Assembly: GCF_004307425.1 (NCBI RefSeq)
Contig: NZ_SEWZ01000003.1
Span: forward strand, 372,001 to 436,000
Origin: Aquirufa antheringensis
Lineage (GTDB): Bacteria > Bacteroidota > Bacteroidia > Cytophagales > Spirosomataceae
Length of the DNA: 64,000 nt
Reading direction: 5' to 3'
Part shown: one piece after another, positions 17,955-27,309 of the stretch
Layout of the letters: each line of letters starts with the position of its first letter
How positions within the stretch are numbered: position 1 is the stretch's first letter
Notes under the pieces: generated by a model
Databases searched by the model: none
What the model was told of the DNA's origin: nothing
What the model saw: only the letters and a program-made list of their open reading frames with translations
Program-made: the position numbers and the translations under genes

Positions 17955-19118
17955 ATGCACGAAATTTATAAGTTTGGCCACAGCCTCGCTGTGTTCATGA
18001 GCTTTTTCATTATCCTGCTTTTACTGTTAAAATCCTCTGGACCTTTCTTTAAGAGTCCGAAGCGATTCCTTTTCTTCTATTTCCTTATTTTTGGTTTATT
18101 CACGCTTCTTCACTACTGCCTATTTGTGGAATGGCACGTGGAAATTGTAGCAGTTCTTTTCGGAAATTTTGACGCTTTTTTTTATTTGCTGTACCCTTTA
18201 GCGTATTTCTATGTGCGAGGTATGCTGAAGGAAAAGGAGGTTTTAAAGCCAAAGGATTTGCTTCATCTAGTTCCATTTTTCATCCAGGTCCTGGACATGT
18301 TGCCTTATTCGCTTACTTCTTTTGCGCACAAGATACTCATCGCAGAATTAATTAAATTCGATATTCATGAAGTAGTGAAACAGCAAGTAGGCTTCTTCTT
18401 TTCTGCTCGTTTCCATTTCTATGTCAAGTTGCTACTCAGTAGTTTCTATATCTTTTATAGCTGCCAACTCTATTTGCTATTCCGTCCTCGAACCGCGAAA
18501 AATTTCATTTTGCATTATTGGATTCCTGGATTTTTACTCGTTCAGATTCTCTTAATTCTCTTTTTAACCTATTTTTTCTTGATTCTTCCTAGTTCGAACC
18601 AATTCAAAATAACCTATCAAGGAAATTCTCCTTGGAATTACTTAGGGCTGGGTTCGTATTTAGTGCTTTCTTTAAGTGTCTTTTATTTTCCGGAATTTTT
18701 GTATGCTCCTTACATTAATGAAGAGCGAGAGGCTAAATTAAAAATACCCAATTACGAATTGTCCGCAGAAAAATTAATTGAAATAGAAACGAAATTGGAT
18801 TTGTATTTAGAAGAGTATAAACCCTTTTTAAAGGCAACTTTTTCTTTAGCTCAATTATCAGCCTCTTTAGATATTCCGGTGCATCATTTTAATTATTACT
18901 TCAGGAAGACACAACAATCTAATTTTCTTGAGCAACGAATGCGCTGGCGCATTCGGCATGCGAAGGAATTAATTGATGCAGGGAAGGATAAAGTAATTAC
19001 GTTAGAAGCCATCGGTCTAGAGTCTGGTTTTCAATCTAGAACGACTTTTTTTGTGAACTTCAAGGAATTAGTCGGCGAATCTCCCTCTGCTTACTCAGAA
19101 AGAAAAAACCGTATGTAA
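17955..19118 (+). CDS. Membrane-anchored AraC-family transcriptional regulator
   Basis: A 387-residue regulator. The first about 250 residues hold six to seven hydrophobic helices, and the last about 100 are an AraC-type double helix-turn-helix (LAQLSASLDIPVHHFNYYFR; then GLESGFQSRTTFFVNFKEL). This architecture is common in Bacteroidota and is thought to sense signals at the membrane. A TATTTTTG -7-like element at 17903-17910 may drive it. It converges on the ABC/fibre operon and has no divergent partner, so its target is unknown; autoregulation or control of a distant locus is possible. Confidence 0.85.
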   Translation: MHEIYKFGHSLAVFMSFFIILLLLLKSSGPFFKSPKRFLFFYFLIFGLFTLLHYCLFVEWHVEIVAVLFGNFDAFFYLLYPLAYFYVRGMLKEKEVLKPKDLLHLVPFFIQVLDMLPYSLTSFAHKILIAELIKFDIHEVVKQQVGFFFSARFHFYVKLLLSSFYIFYSCQLYLLFRPRTAKNFILHYWIPGFLLVQILLILFLTYFFLILPSSNQFKITYQGNSPWNYLGLGSYLVLSLSVFYFPEFLYAPYINEEREAKLKIPNYELSAEKLIEIETKLDLYLEEYKPFLKATFSLAQLSASLDIPVHHFNYYFRKTQQSNFLEQRMRWRIRHAKELIDAGKDKVITLEAIGLESGFQSRTTFFVNFKELVGESPSAYSERKNRM

Positions 19119-19280
19119 GGTCTTTTTTGGGTGTTTCTTTAGGTGATTTGTTCGGATTTTCGAAAATGGAACATGCACTTAGCTAAATTTTCTTTTCTCT
19201 CCAGCTTTAGTGGTATTATTGTTTAAGCGAATTGATAGCGCCTAACCACTAAGAAATAATAATAGAACAGATGAATGCGG

Positions 19281-19314
19281 GGAGCGAGGGTTAATGACCC
19301 TTTGCTCCTTTTTT
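19281..19314 (+). terminator. Terminator hairpin after the AraC regulator
   Basis: Two 5-bp stems (281-285 with 304-308 and 287-291 with 297-301, offsets from 19000) separated by a small internal loop are followed by six T. It lies between two convergent genes. Confidence 0.65.
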
Positions 19315-19987
19315 ATTTGATATGCCCGTCCTCCATCTCGATGATTCGGGTCGTCCTGGCAGCAAATTCATTATCGTGGGTAACAATTAATAGGGTCTGC
19401 TTGTATTCTTCCGCTAACTCTTGAAAGATGTTGAATACGATTTCTGAATTCTTTTTATCGAGGTTTCCAGTAGGCTCATCACCCATAATTAATAGCGGAT
19501 CGTTAATGAGTGCACGAGCAATGGCCACGCGTTGTTTTTGACCACCTGATAATTGGTTGGGGTCTTTTAATGCTTCCTTCTCAATGCCTAGTATTTTTAG
19601 TTTTTCGTAGGCTCGATGTTCGATTTCTTTCTCTGAAAACTGTCCTAGTTTTAGACCAGGAAGCATTACATTGCGTAAGACGGAGAATTCGTTCAAAAGG
19701 TAATGAAATTGAAAAACGAAACCGATTTTTTCATTTCGAACGATAGCCAGTTCGCCCTCTTTTTTGTCCCGCATCGAAACACCATCTATGATTAGATCCC
19801 CTTCGTAGTCCGTATCCATCGTGGATAAGATATACAACAAGGTAGACTTACCGCAGCCAGATCTTCCTATCACAGAGACAAACTCACTTTGCTTCAGTTG
19901 AAAGCTAACCTTATCTAATATTTTCACGGTCACTGGATCGTGAAAGTATTTCGTAATTTCTTTAGCCTCTAGTACAACCTTGTTCAT
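19313..19987 (-). CDS. ABC exporter ATP-binding protein (MacB/LolD type)
   Basis: A 224-residue ATPase with Walker A GRSGCGKST, signature LSGGQKQRVAIARAL, Walker B LLIMGDEPTGNLD and the H-loop VTHD. It is the LolD/MacB-N subclass that powers periplasm-facing mechanotransmission exporters. It is the last of seven minus-strand genes and follows its permease by one base, with the adaptor just before that. The set matches a split MacAB-like or LolCDE-like machine. Lol function is less likely because a membrane-fusion adaptor is encoded in the same operon. Confidence 0.9.
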   Translation of the reverse strand: MNKVVLEAKEITKYFHDPVTVKILDKVSFQLKQSEFVSVIGRSGCGKSTLLYILSTMDTDYEGDLIIDGVSMRDKKEGELAIVRNEKIGFVFQFHYLLNEFSVLRNVMLPGLKLGQFSEKEIEHRAYEKLKILGIEKEALKDPNQLSGGQKQRVAIARALINDPLLIMGDEPTGNLDKKNSEIVFNIFQELAEEYKQTLLIVTHDNEFAARTTRIIEMEDGHIK

Positions 19988-19988
19988 A

Positions 19989-21242
19989 TTATTTCCCTCT
20001 GATGATGATGACAGGATCTATTCCACTCGCTTTTCTAGAAGGGAAGAAACCGGCAAAATAGGTGGTGACAATGGCAAATGTACCCCCGATTAAATAGAAC
20101 CTCGGATTGTAATTGATAGGGTAGGTTTTGATGGTCGGTAATGATTCAGTATTGAAAGGGATTTGATCGATAAGCGAGGATAATCCAAATCCCATCAAAA
20201 GTCCCATCAGTCCACCAAAAATACCAATGCTCAACGCAATCGAGATAAAGATCTGATTGACATCCTTGCCAGAGAATCCTACGGCCTTTAAAATAGCGAT
20301 GGAATCCATTTTCTCGTAAATCATCATATTCAAGATATTGTAAATCCCGAATCCTGCCACTAATAAGAGGGTGATGCCCACGGCATAGGATATGAGTGTT
20401 CTGACTGAACTTCCCGTCTCGAATTGCGAGTTTGCCGTTTGAATATCTACCGCATTTAATTCGTAAATTCGCTGGTATTCCTTTGCTACTTCGGGCGCCC
20501 AAAGGATGTTTTTTAACTTAACCTGAATATCCGTTATGTAATTGCTAGGCTGTCCTAGTAATTTTTGGGTAGTTCCAATGGAGCAATAGCTTTGGACATT
20601 ATCTAAGTCTTGAATGCCAGATTGAAAAATGCCTACCACCCGTAGTGCCACTTGATCCCCTTTGCTAGTGGTCACCTGAATGACATCTCCCACATTCGCC
20701 ATCATTTTTGAGGCGACGCCTTTGCCTAAAATAATGCTATTAGGTATGTTTTTTAAGTCAATGTAATTGCCAGATGTCACATAATCACTAAACTTGAATA
20801 AACGATTTTCCTCTACCGGATCGATTCCAAAAATCGCCCCAGTCAAATCCACTGCTCCCACATTGTAAAATACTTGGGCATTAATTTTAGGGGCAACTCC
20901 CAGGACCCGGTCATCTTTTCTAATTGCCTCTAGGATGGTTTTGCTGTTATTAATTCCTAACAACTCGTTTTTGGGTTTGATCGAAGAAACAAAGTTGTGC
21001 CCTTTCGGATTGATGAAGTCAGCAGGTTGTCTTTCTGAAATTTGAATTTCTTTATAAATGCGAACATGAGCCGTCCGATTCGTGATTAACCCATCTAGCA
21101 TGTCGTTTAGCCCTGACATAAAGCTAAGCACGGTAACAAACATCGTAATACTAATGGTTACCCCAATGGCAGCGATCAACGTTTGTTTCCAGCGGGCAAT
21201 TAACAAAGAAAAAGCAACTTGATAGACGAGTTTGAATTCCAT
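19989..21242 (-). CDS. ABC exporter permease (MacB/LolE type)
   Basis: A 417-residue permease with the type VII ABC layout: an N-terminal helix (about 20-45), a large periplasmic MacB-type domain (about 45-280), then three C-terminal helices separated by a cytoplasmic coupling segment (MIYEKMDSIAILKAVGFSG). It works with the adjacent ATPase and the HlyD-like adaptor. The start ATG overlaps the adaptor stop by one base. Substrate is not readable, but the operon also encodes a large surface fibre, an outer-membrane barrel and a thioredoxin-like protein. Confidence 0.87.
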   Translation of the reverse strand: MEFKLVYQVAFSLLIARWKQTLIAAIGVTISITMFVTVLSFMSGLNDMLDGLITNRTAHVRIYKEIQISERQPADFINPKGHNFVSSIKPKNELLGINNSKTILEAIRKDDRVLGVAPKINAQVFYNVGAVDLTGAIFGIDPVEENRLFKFSDYVTSGNYIDLKNIPNSIILGKGVASKMMANVGDVIQVTTSKGDQVALRVVGIFQSGIQDLDNVQSYCSIGTTQKLLGQPSNYITDIQVKLKNILWAPEVAKEYQRIYELNAVDIQTANSQFETGSSVRTLISYAVGITLLLVAGFGIYNILNMMIYEKMDSIAILKAVGFSGKDVNQIFISIALSIGIFGGLMGLLMGFGLSSLIDQIPFNTESLPTIKTYPINYNPRFYLIGGTFAIVTTYFAGFFPSRKASGIDPVIIIRGK

Positions 21243-22318
21243 TATTTAGGCTTTACGATTTCATCCGTAGCTTTCAGGCCTGAGAGAATCTCTGCTTTTT
21301 GAAAATCCTTTAAACCAATTTTTACCACTCTTTCTTCGCCAGAAGCTAACGTCACGATGGAATCATTCTTCAAGTAATTCCTTGGTATTAAAATGACCTT
21401 TTCTTTTTGATTTAGTAAGATGTTAGCCTCAAATGTGATGTTAGGAAATAATTTAGGGGGCGCTTTAGTGAATGCAGCCTCGACTAAAAACGTTTTACTC
21501 CGTTCGTTCATTATTTCGGAGATTTTGGTCACCTTCGCTTCGAACACTTGTTTTTTATAGCTGTCAAGGGTAACTAATACTTGCTGCCCTTTTTGAACCC
21601 GTAAGATATCATTTTCATCGACTTGCAATTCTAACACGAAATCCTTGAAATTACCTATTACTGCGATAGGCGTTTGTGGACTAACAATCTCGCCTTTTGA
21701 TTTTAATAAGCTGTAGATAATACCGTTTGTTTTAGATCGTAAAGTGAAATCTTGAGCTTGATTGGTGGAAATCTGTAAATTTTTCTTCGCTTGTGAAGAG
21801 GTAAATGCTAAAGCGCGTTTTAACTCTTTGTATTTCTGAATAGCGGATAAATAATTCGACTTAGAGGTCTGGAAGGCTAATTCTTTCAGTTCAAAATCCA
21901 CTTTAGTTCCGATTTGTTGGTTCCAAAGATTTTTTTGTCGGAAATAGAGGGAAGAGTCAACTTTGAATTTGTTTTTCGCGGTCTCAATTAGCAATTGAGC
22001 GTCGTCTAATTTTCCCTGATTCGCAGAGAAGTCATTGAAACTGGCTGCTAAAGCAGCATTTTCTGCACTATATTGTTGAGTTTCGTTTGTGATAGTCAAT
22101 AGTGGGCTTCCCACGTGAACAGAATCACCCTCTTGTACTAAAATTTCATTGATGATACCGTTTACTGTTACAAATGCCTGGTATTGGTCTGCCGCCTTTA
22201 AAACTCCAGAAGCGTAAATGGATTCGGTAATGGGACCTTCTGTGGGGTGGCTAGTTTCTTGTTTCTTTCCACAAGATAAAAGAAGGATCCCTATGGCAAA
22301 AAGGACTATGTGTTTCAT
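21242..22318 (-). CDS. Membrane-fusion (HlyD/MacA-type) adaptor lipoprotein
   Basis: A 358-residue periplasmic adaptor. The chosen start (22318) gives a lipoprotein signal, MKHIVLFAIGILLLSCGKK, with Cys in the lipobox; a longer start at 22345 adds nine residues ahead of it. A biotinyl-lipoyl-like half motif (NGIINEILVQEGDSVHVGSPL) is followed by an alpha-hairpin (about 75-190), the second lipoyl half and beta-barrel domains (GEIVSPQTPIAVIGN; VQKGQQVLVTLDSYKKQ). It should bridge the ABC permease to an outer-membrane channel. No TolC-like channel is in the operon. Confidence 0.87.
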   Translation of the reverse strand: MKHIVLFAIGILLLSCGKKQETSHPTEGPITESIYASGVLKAADQYQAFVTVNGIINEILVQEGDSVHVGSPLLTITNETQQYSAENAALAASFNDFSANQGKLDDAQLLIETAKNKFKVDSSLYFRQKNLWNQQIGTKVDFELKELAFQTSKSNYLSAIQKYKELKRALAFTSSQAKKNLQISTNQAQDFTLRSKTNGIIYSLLKSKGEIVSPQTPIAVIGNFKDFVLELQVDENDILRVQKGQQVLVTLDSYKKQVFEAKVTKISEIMNERSKTFLVEAAFTKAPPKLFPNITFEANILLNQKEKVILIPRNYLKNDSIVTLASGEERVVKIGLKDFQKAEILSGLKATDEIVKPK

Positions 22319-22371
22319 ATTGTAAATTACCCAAAAAAGGAACACATTAGAATGATGCGAATCATTTTATT

Positions 22372-23046
22372 CTAAAATAGATGTTCGAATTCTTTTAATT
22401 CAGTCAAATTTTCTGGAATGGCACTAATTTGCCTACTTTTCCTCTGAATTAGAAATAGGCTAGGGGTAGAAAATACGCCGTATTCTTTTCGCACCTTTTC
22501 GTCAGCTTTTATCATTTTCCAATGAGAAGGAAAGGTCCAGGGATTCATTTCCTCATCGATCTGTATGGCTATGACAGGTAATTTCGACTTTTCTGAATAG
22601 GGAATCAAATCAACTAACAGTTCGGTACAATGAAAGCAAGAGGGACTGTAAAATAGTAATAAAACGGTGGGTTTGTCAGCTATATACTGAGAAAGCTGAA
22701 AGTTGTTTATGTGAATCTCAGGCGCCTTTTCTCCGATTTGTAGTGTTCTAATTCGTTCTATTTGTGCATTGATTTTTGAACGACTCAGAGCTGGGCAAGC
22801 TGGATCCAAGCTGAATTCTTCTAGCTTTTCAATCCACTTTTTTCTGCCTGTTGAAGCGATTTTTCTATAGTAGAAATCGACAGCCTCCCCATATTTACTA
22901 GCGGATTTCGCTTTTACTGTTCGAATGTGAAGGATCACTTGTTCGATCGAAAGATACTTTGCGAGTGGTTGCTCAAATACAGGAAATGTTTTCGCCGTAC
23001 TTTGTCCAAAAAGCGACAACGAAAATAATAAAAAGACGAGTTTCAT
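22372..23046 (-). CDS. Secreted thioredoxin-fold protein
   Basis: A 224-residue protein with a signal peptide (MKLVFLLFSLSLFGQS) and a TlpA/ResA-like thioredoxin domain in its C-terminal half. The active-site segment is FYSPSCFHCTEL (CFHC), followed by the cis-Pro region VFSTPSLFLI. The N-terminal about 90 residues are helical and not recognised. In the periplasm such proteins reduce or isomerise disulfides or act in thiol-based maturation. It lies 6 bp from the FISUMP gene and 53 bp from the adaptor gene in the same operon; that gap holds a small 6-bp hairpin (22351-22366). Confidence 0.75.
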   Translation of the reverse strand: MKLVFLLFSLSLFGQSTAKTFPVFEQPLAKYLSIEQVILHIRTVKAKSASKYGEAVDFYYRKIASTGRKKWIEKLEEFSLDPACPALSRSKINAQIERIRTLQIGEKAPEIHINNFQLSQYIADKPTVLLLFYSPSCFHCTELLVDLIPYSEKSKLPVIAIQIDEEMNPWTFPSHWKMIKADEKVRKEYGVFSTPSLFLIQRKSRQISAIPENLTELKEFEHLF

Positions 23047-23052
23047 AGGCAG

Positions 23053-23823
23053 TTAATCCCGAATGCAGCGTACTGAAAGTCCCGCATCCTTATCATTATT
23101 GGATATTTGATTGTAGGTCTGCGTGGTATAAATGACTAAGCCTTTTGCGTAGGTAATATCAGAAGAAGTGGAGCTCCAATAAAAAAATTTCGATCCCCTA
23201 TCAGTTAAAGAAGTCGTACTTCCAGTACTGATAAAACCTGCGGCATGCATTTTTAAAGGGCCGGCATATGCTTGAGCTCTCAAGTTTGCATTATTGACAT
23301 TTGTCCATTCTGTAACGGTGGGAATGCGCCACCCAGCTCCTAATTCAAGTGTGCAAGGGTCTTTTGCGGCTTCCCAATTTGTCGTTTCCGTATTCGTGTT
23401 GGTGGTAGGGAAGCTAGGGGTGGTCGATGTTCCATTGTTTTTATACCCTTTTTTCTTGTTGAATTGCCAATACCAACCTGCAGCGGCCTCCGTTGCATCT
23501 GTTTCAGAAATGGCTTGATTAGTTGATCCTAAATTTTGAGTAATCCAGCATTTTGGAGAACCACTCAATGACGAGCTAACAGTGCCGTAGGTGACTGTTT
23601 TGTTTACAGGTGCTACTCCATTTACCGTTGTGTGGATAATCGTGATGTTGTTTCCGCACACAAATGTGATTGTTTTTTTACCAAAACGCTCTAAACCTTT
23701 CCCGCTCCCAATTTTTCCACTAAAGTCTACGTATAAATTGGGATTCGAATGGCGAAATCCTGTTTTAGTTAATTGCGCAAAACTCAAAAAAGGTATAACA
23801 AGTAATAATAGGGTTCTTTTCAT
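23053..23823 (-). CDS. FISUMP-domain secreted protein
   Basis: A 256-residue protein with a signal peptide (start chosen at 23823: MKRTLLLLVIPFLSFAQ; an upstream start would overlap the fibre gene). The body is a Fibrobacter-succinogenes-major-paralogous (FISUMP) domain: CWITQNLGS, WYWQFNKKKGY, GAGWRIPTVTEW, FFYWSSTSS and the ending AGLSVRCIRD. FISUMP modules are common at the ends of large Bacteroidota surface proteins; the function is unknown but probably binding or structural. Here it is a free-standing protein four bases after the fibre gene, so it may be a fibre tip or accessory subunit. Confidence 0.78.
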   Translation of the reverse strand: MKRTLLLLVIPFLSFAQLTKTGFRHSNPNLYVDFSGKIGSGKGLERFGKKTITFVCGNNITIIHTTVNGVAPVNKTVTYGTVSSSLSGSPKCWITQNLGSTNQAISETDATEAAAGWYWQFNKKKGYKNNGTSTTPSFPTTNTNTETTNWEAAKDPCTLELGAGWRIPTVTEWTNVNNANLRAQAYAGPLKMHAAGFISTGSTTSLTDRGSKFFYWSSTSSDITYAKGLVIYTTQTYNQISNNDKDAGLSVRCIRD

Positions 23824-23827
23824 TACA

Positions 23828-26800
23828 TTAATAGAAATAGTCAATTTGAACTCGATCACCCGCAACTAAAGTATATGCGTCGTTATTGGCCGGGATATAG
23901 GTGAATGTAGTTCCGGTGAGACTAAATGCGGTTTTCGAAATGCGAACTCCATTAATGTAAAGTCGTAATAAGGCATTGCTAGATTTAGTCTGGGTCAAGC
24001 TAAAAGTTGTTTGTCCCACAGTCGCCGTATATTCATCTGAAACTTCGCGAACTAAACTGAAATCAGTTCCTTGTACGGCAGCCGTCATGGCAGAAGTCCC
24101 ATTTCCTTTCACGATTCCAGTAATTGAAGTAGCACCTGAACCTCCATTTCCCACAGCTAAAATTCCAGTGACACCGGAAGTCAATGGTAAGCCTGTTAAG
24201 TTCGTGGCTAAACCAGAAGCTGGAGTCCCAAGCACAGGAGAAGTCAGGGTAGGGGCGGTCAATGTTTTATTAGTCAACGTCTCAATCCCAGTCAAGCTAG
24301 CTTTTAGATTTAAGGCAGTTTGTGTAGCTGTGCTGATAGGTTTTAATACATCTGTAGTGTTATCTACAGCAGCTAGGCCCACCATCGCTTTTGTGATGCC
24401 TGAAACGAGACCTGTAAACGTAGGAGAAGCGATAGGTGCTTTTAAGTTTAGATCCGTGATATCAGCTTTAAGTGAAAGATCACTGGTATTAGCTTTTAGA
24501 TTGAGGGCGGATATACTTGCCTTTAGGTCTAATGCAGATTGAGTCGCCGTGCTGATAGGTTTTAAGGCGTCAGTGGTATTATCTGCATTTCCTAGGCCTA
24601 CCATTGTTTTCGTGATTCCAGAGACCGTTCCTGTAAAAGTGGGGGCATCGATTGGGGCTTTTAAAGCTAGTGATGCACTACTTGCTTTCGCATCCAAAGC
24701 GGTTTGTGTGGCCGAGCTAATTGGTTTGAGCAAATCACTCGTATTGTTTACATTACCTAAACCTACTTTTGTAGCGCTAATTCCCGTGGCTATTTTTGCA
24801 TCTGTAATAGCACCAGCTGCTATCGTTGGACTAGAGGCCGTACCCGATAAATCCCCGGCTAACCTAATTTTACCAATTAAGAGTGATGTTGCATCCAACG
24901 TAATTGAAGCGTCTACATAGGCCTTGTTGGCAGCATCTGTATTAAGTGTAGGCAGGTCAGTGAGCGTGATTTTTTTATCAGTTGGGAAAAGCAAATTCCC
25001 TTGCATTGTGCTTCCTGCTAATTGAACATAGCGGGCATCTGTCGTTCCAATATTATTGGTTATTTCATTCCAAATCGTACTCACATAAATAAAGGTTCGA
25101 CCATTGTTCGATCCTGTAGGATCGCCAGAGACGATAAAGATATCACCTTCCACGGGAGTGCCACTTGTAGTAAATGTTCCATTGTTGTATACACCAGTAT
25201 AATTACGACCAAGTGAGATGGCAATTTCTCCTGCAGCGTTAGGAGACACCCCATTTACTTTTTTAACGGTACCTTTTAAATCTAAAGCCGCCTGCGTAGC
25301 GCTACTAATCGGCTTGTTCGCATCTGACGTATTATTCACATTGCCTAAGCCCACCATGCTGGCTGTAATTCCGGAAACGATTCCGGTAAATGTGGGAGAA
25401 GCAGTGCCCGCCTTCGTCGCTAAACCAGCTTCTAAGTCTGTTGTATTAGCTTTTAAATCTAGGGCAGTTTGGGTAGCGGAACTAATTGGTTTAGCTAAAT
25501 CAGTCGTATTATTTACGTTTCCGAGGCCCACCATAGATGAGCTAATCCCTGAAACATTACCTGTAAAGGTAGGTGAAGCGATGGGTGCTTTCAGGTTCAG
25601 ATTAATGATATCTGCCTTTAGTGCTAAGTCAGTCGCATTAGCCTTTAAAGCTAAATCCGTATTCGTTGCTTTTAAATCTAAGGCACTTTGTGTGGCGGTG
25701 CTGATGGCTTTATCTAGGTCAGAGGTGTTATTTACATTCGAAAGGCCTACCATGGCGGATGTAATACCTGAAACAGAGCCAGTAAAGGTAGGTGAAGCGA
25801 TAGGCGCTTTTAAGTTTAGATCTGATAGGTCTGCTTTTAAGGCGAGGTCTGTTGTATTCGCCTTTAAATTGACGGAGGTAATACTTGCCTTTAAATCGAG
25901 TGCTGTTTGAGTCGCTGTGCTGATCGGTTTTGCTAAATCGGCGGTATTATCCACATTCCCTAAACCCACCTTAGTGGCACTAATACCTGATGCGATTTTC
26001 GCATTTGTGATGACACCCACTGCAATTTCTGGACTAGCTGCTGTACCCGTTAGATCTCCGGCTAGTCTGATTTTTCCATTTAGTAAGGACGTGGCGTCGA
26101 GTGTTTTCGATGCATCGACATATTCTTTATTCGCTGCATCTGTCGAAATGGTAGGTAAATCAGTCAGGCTTATTTTTTTTCCAGAGGGGAAAAGTAAATC
26201 ACCTTGCATGGTACTTCCTGCTAATTGCACATACCTTGCATCAGTCGACCCAATGTTATTCGTAATTTCATTCCAATCTGGATGAAGGTAAATGAATGTT
26301 CGTCCATTATTGGCGCCTATGGGATCCGTAGAGACAATGAACACATCCCCATCTACGGGAGGCGCACTCGTGATAAATACACCTCCATTATACAATCCGG
26401 TATAATTTCTTCCCAAGGAAATGACTACATTTCCATTTGCGTCGGGAGAAATACCATTTACTTTTTTGACTGTACCTTTTAAATTAAGTGCTATTTGAGT
26501 GGCTGTACTGATAGGTTTGTCTTGATCTGCTGTGTTGTCCACTAATTCTAAGCCTACTTTAGCTGGATTAATGCCAAAGGCAATCTTTTGATCCACTACA
26601 CTCGAATCGCGTAACTTTGAACTATGAACGGCTCCATTGATAATTTTTTCAGGAGTAATGGCATTTTCCTTAATCAATGGTGCGGTAGCAAGGCCACTTA
26701 AATCACCTGAAAGTTTAATTTTACCTGGTAAAATGGCGGATGCTAATGGGACATCATTCAGGATAATTTGATCAATTTGCTGTTTGATTTCTAGTCTTAA

Positions 26801-27307
26801 AGCCGTTAAATCGGTTTGGTTTAGTAAGCCTGCATCATTCTGAAACGCAGAAAGTTTAGTAGGAGTCCCCTTTACATTGAGGTAATCTACAGACTTCGCA
26901 TATAGTGCATAAGGGCTATATTGGAGGATAGAGCGACTAATCTCCGTGTAAGTGGAGGTCGATGGAAATTTAACCTCTACTTGTAGTGTTTTTAGGGTAT
27001 CAGTCCAAAGGATATCATCAAATGAGGTGTTACCTGTTTTAATTCCCTTGCCTATAATAACATTGATTAGGCCATATTCATCTGTTTGGGTGAGAATTGT
27101 CTCTTGGTAATCAAGGCGGGTAGAAGAGAACAGACTAAATTTTAATTCAATCCCCTTGTTAGCTAGCGGCTGCCCGGTATAATTATTGCCAGGCATGGAG
27201 ATCGGGTTAGGGTCTAAAATTACCGCTTGATAATTAATACCCGTTTTTTGGCCAAAAGAAAACAGGGAAATCCCTATAAATAGGATGGTGTAAAGAATTT
27301 TATACAT
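23828..27307 (-). CDS. Large repetitive tail-fibre-like surface protein
   Basis: A 1159-residue protein. Residues 1-20 are a signal peptide, and about 20-145 form an N-terminal domain (GINYQAVILDP; SPYALYAKSV). The rest is repetitive: eight copies of a VGLxNVxNTxDxxKPISTATQ segment (near 251, 447, 520, 593, 652, 848, 903, 976), five PTFTG motifs (506, 579, 638, 889, 962) as in phage tail fibres, and LKA-type heptads suggesting coiled coil. A module of about 195 residues occurs twice (278-475 and 679-875). A compact C-terminal domain (about 1085-1159) ends in VQIDYFY. No T9SS sorting domain is visible. Probably a trimeric surface fibre or adhesin; ligand unknown. Confidence 0.8.
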   Translation of the reverse strand: MYKILYTILFIGISLFSFGQKTGINYQAVILDPNPISMPGNNYTGQPLANKGIELKFSLFSSTRLDYQETILTQTDEYGLINVIIGKGIKTGNTSFDDILWTDTLKTLQVEVKFPSTSTYTEISRSILQYSPYALYAKSVDYLNVKGTPTKLSAFQNDAGLLNQTDLTALRLEIKQQIDQIILNDVPLASAILPGKIKLSGDLSGLATAPLIKENAITPEKIINGAVHSSKLRDSSVVDQKIAFGINPAKVGLELVDNTADQDKPISTATQIALNLKGTVKKVNGISPDANGNVVISLGRNYTGLYNGGVFITSAPPVDGDVFIVSTDPIGANNGRTFIYLHPDWNEITNNIGSTDARYVQLAGSTMQGDLLFPSGKKISLTDLPTISTDAANKEYVDASKTLDATSLLNGKIRLAGDLTGTAASPEIAVGVITNAKIASGISATKVGLGNVDNTADLAKPISTATQTALDLKASITSVNLKANTTDLALKADLSDLNLKAPIASPTFTGSVSGITSAMVGLSNVNNTSDLDKAISTATQSALDLKATNTDLALKANATDLALKADIINLNLKAPIASPTFTGNVSGISSSMVGLGNVNNTTDLAKPISSATQTALDLKANTTDLEAGLATKAGTASPTFTGIVSGITASMVGLGNVNNTSDANKPISSATQAALDLKGTVKKVNGVSPNAAGEIAISLGRNYTGVYNNGTFTTSGTPVEGDIFIVSGDPTGSNNGRTFIYVSTIWNEITNNIGTTDARYVQLAGSTMQGNLLFPTDKKITLTDLPTLNTDAANKAYVDASITLDATSLLIGKIRLAGDLSGTASSPTIAAGAITDAKIATGISATKVGLGNVNNTSDLLKPISSATQTALDAKASSASLALKAPIDAPTFTGTVSGITKTMVGLGNADNTTDALKPISTATQSALDLKASISALNLKANTSDLSLKADITDLNLKAPIASPTFTGLVSGITKAMVGLAAVDNTTDVLKPISTATQTALNLKASLTGIETLTNKTLTAPTLTSPVLGTPASGLATNLTGLPLTSGVTGILAVGNGGSGATSITGIVKGNGTSAMTAAVQGTDFSLVREVSDEYTATVGQTTFSLTQTKSSNALLRLYINGVRISKTAFSLTGTTFTYIPANNDAYTLVAGDRVQIDYFY

Positions 27308-27309
27308 AG

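Noticed and set aside
19200-19260. Possible small RNA with an 8-bp inverted repeat (TTAGTGGT/ACCACTAA) before the terminator
   Set aside because: The arms are 30 nt apart and no promoter was clear; evidence was too thin to call a gene.
19313-21242. LolCDE lipoprotein-release system
   Set aside because: The ATPase and permease look similar, but a HlyD/MacA adaptor is encoded in the same unit and only one permease is present, which fits a MacAB-type exporter better.
23976-26482. Several long plus-strand open frames opposite the fibre gene
   Set aside because: They are antisense to a gene with strong protein repeats; the repeats create long open antisense frames with repetitive Val/Ala/Phe-rich products and no family motif.
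23828-27307. Prophage remnant, because of the tail-fibre-like repeats
   Set aside because: No capsid, portal, terminase, integrase or lysis gene is nearby; the protein has a signal peptide and sits in an ABC-exporter operon.
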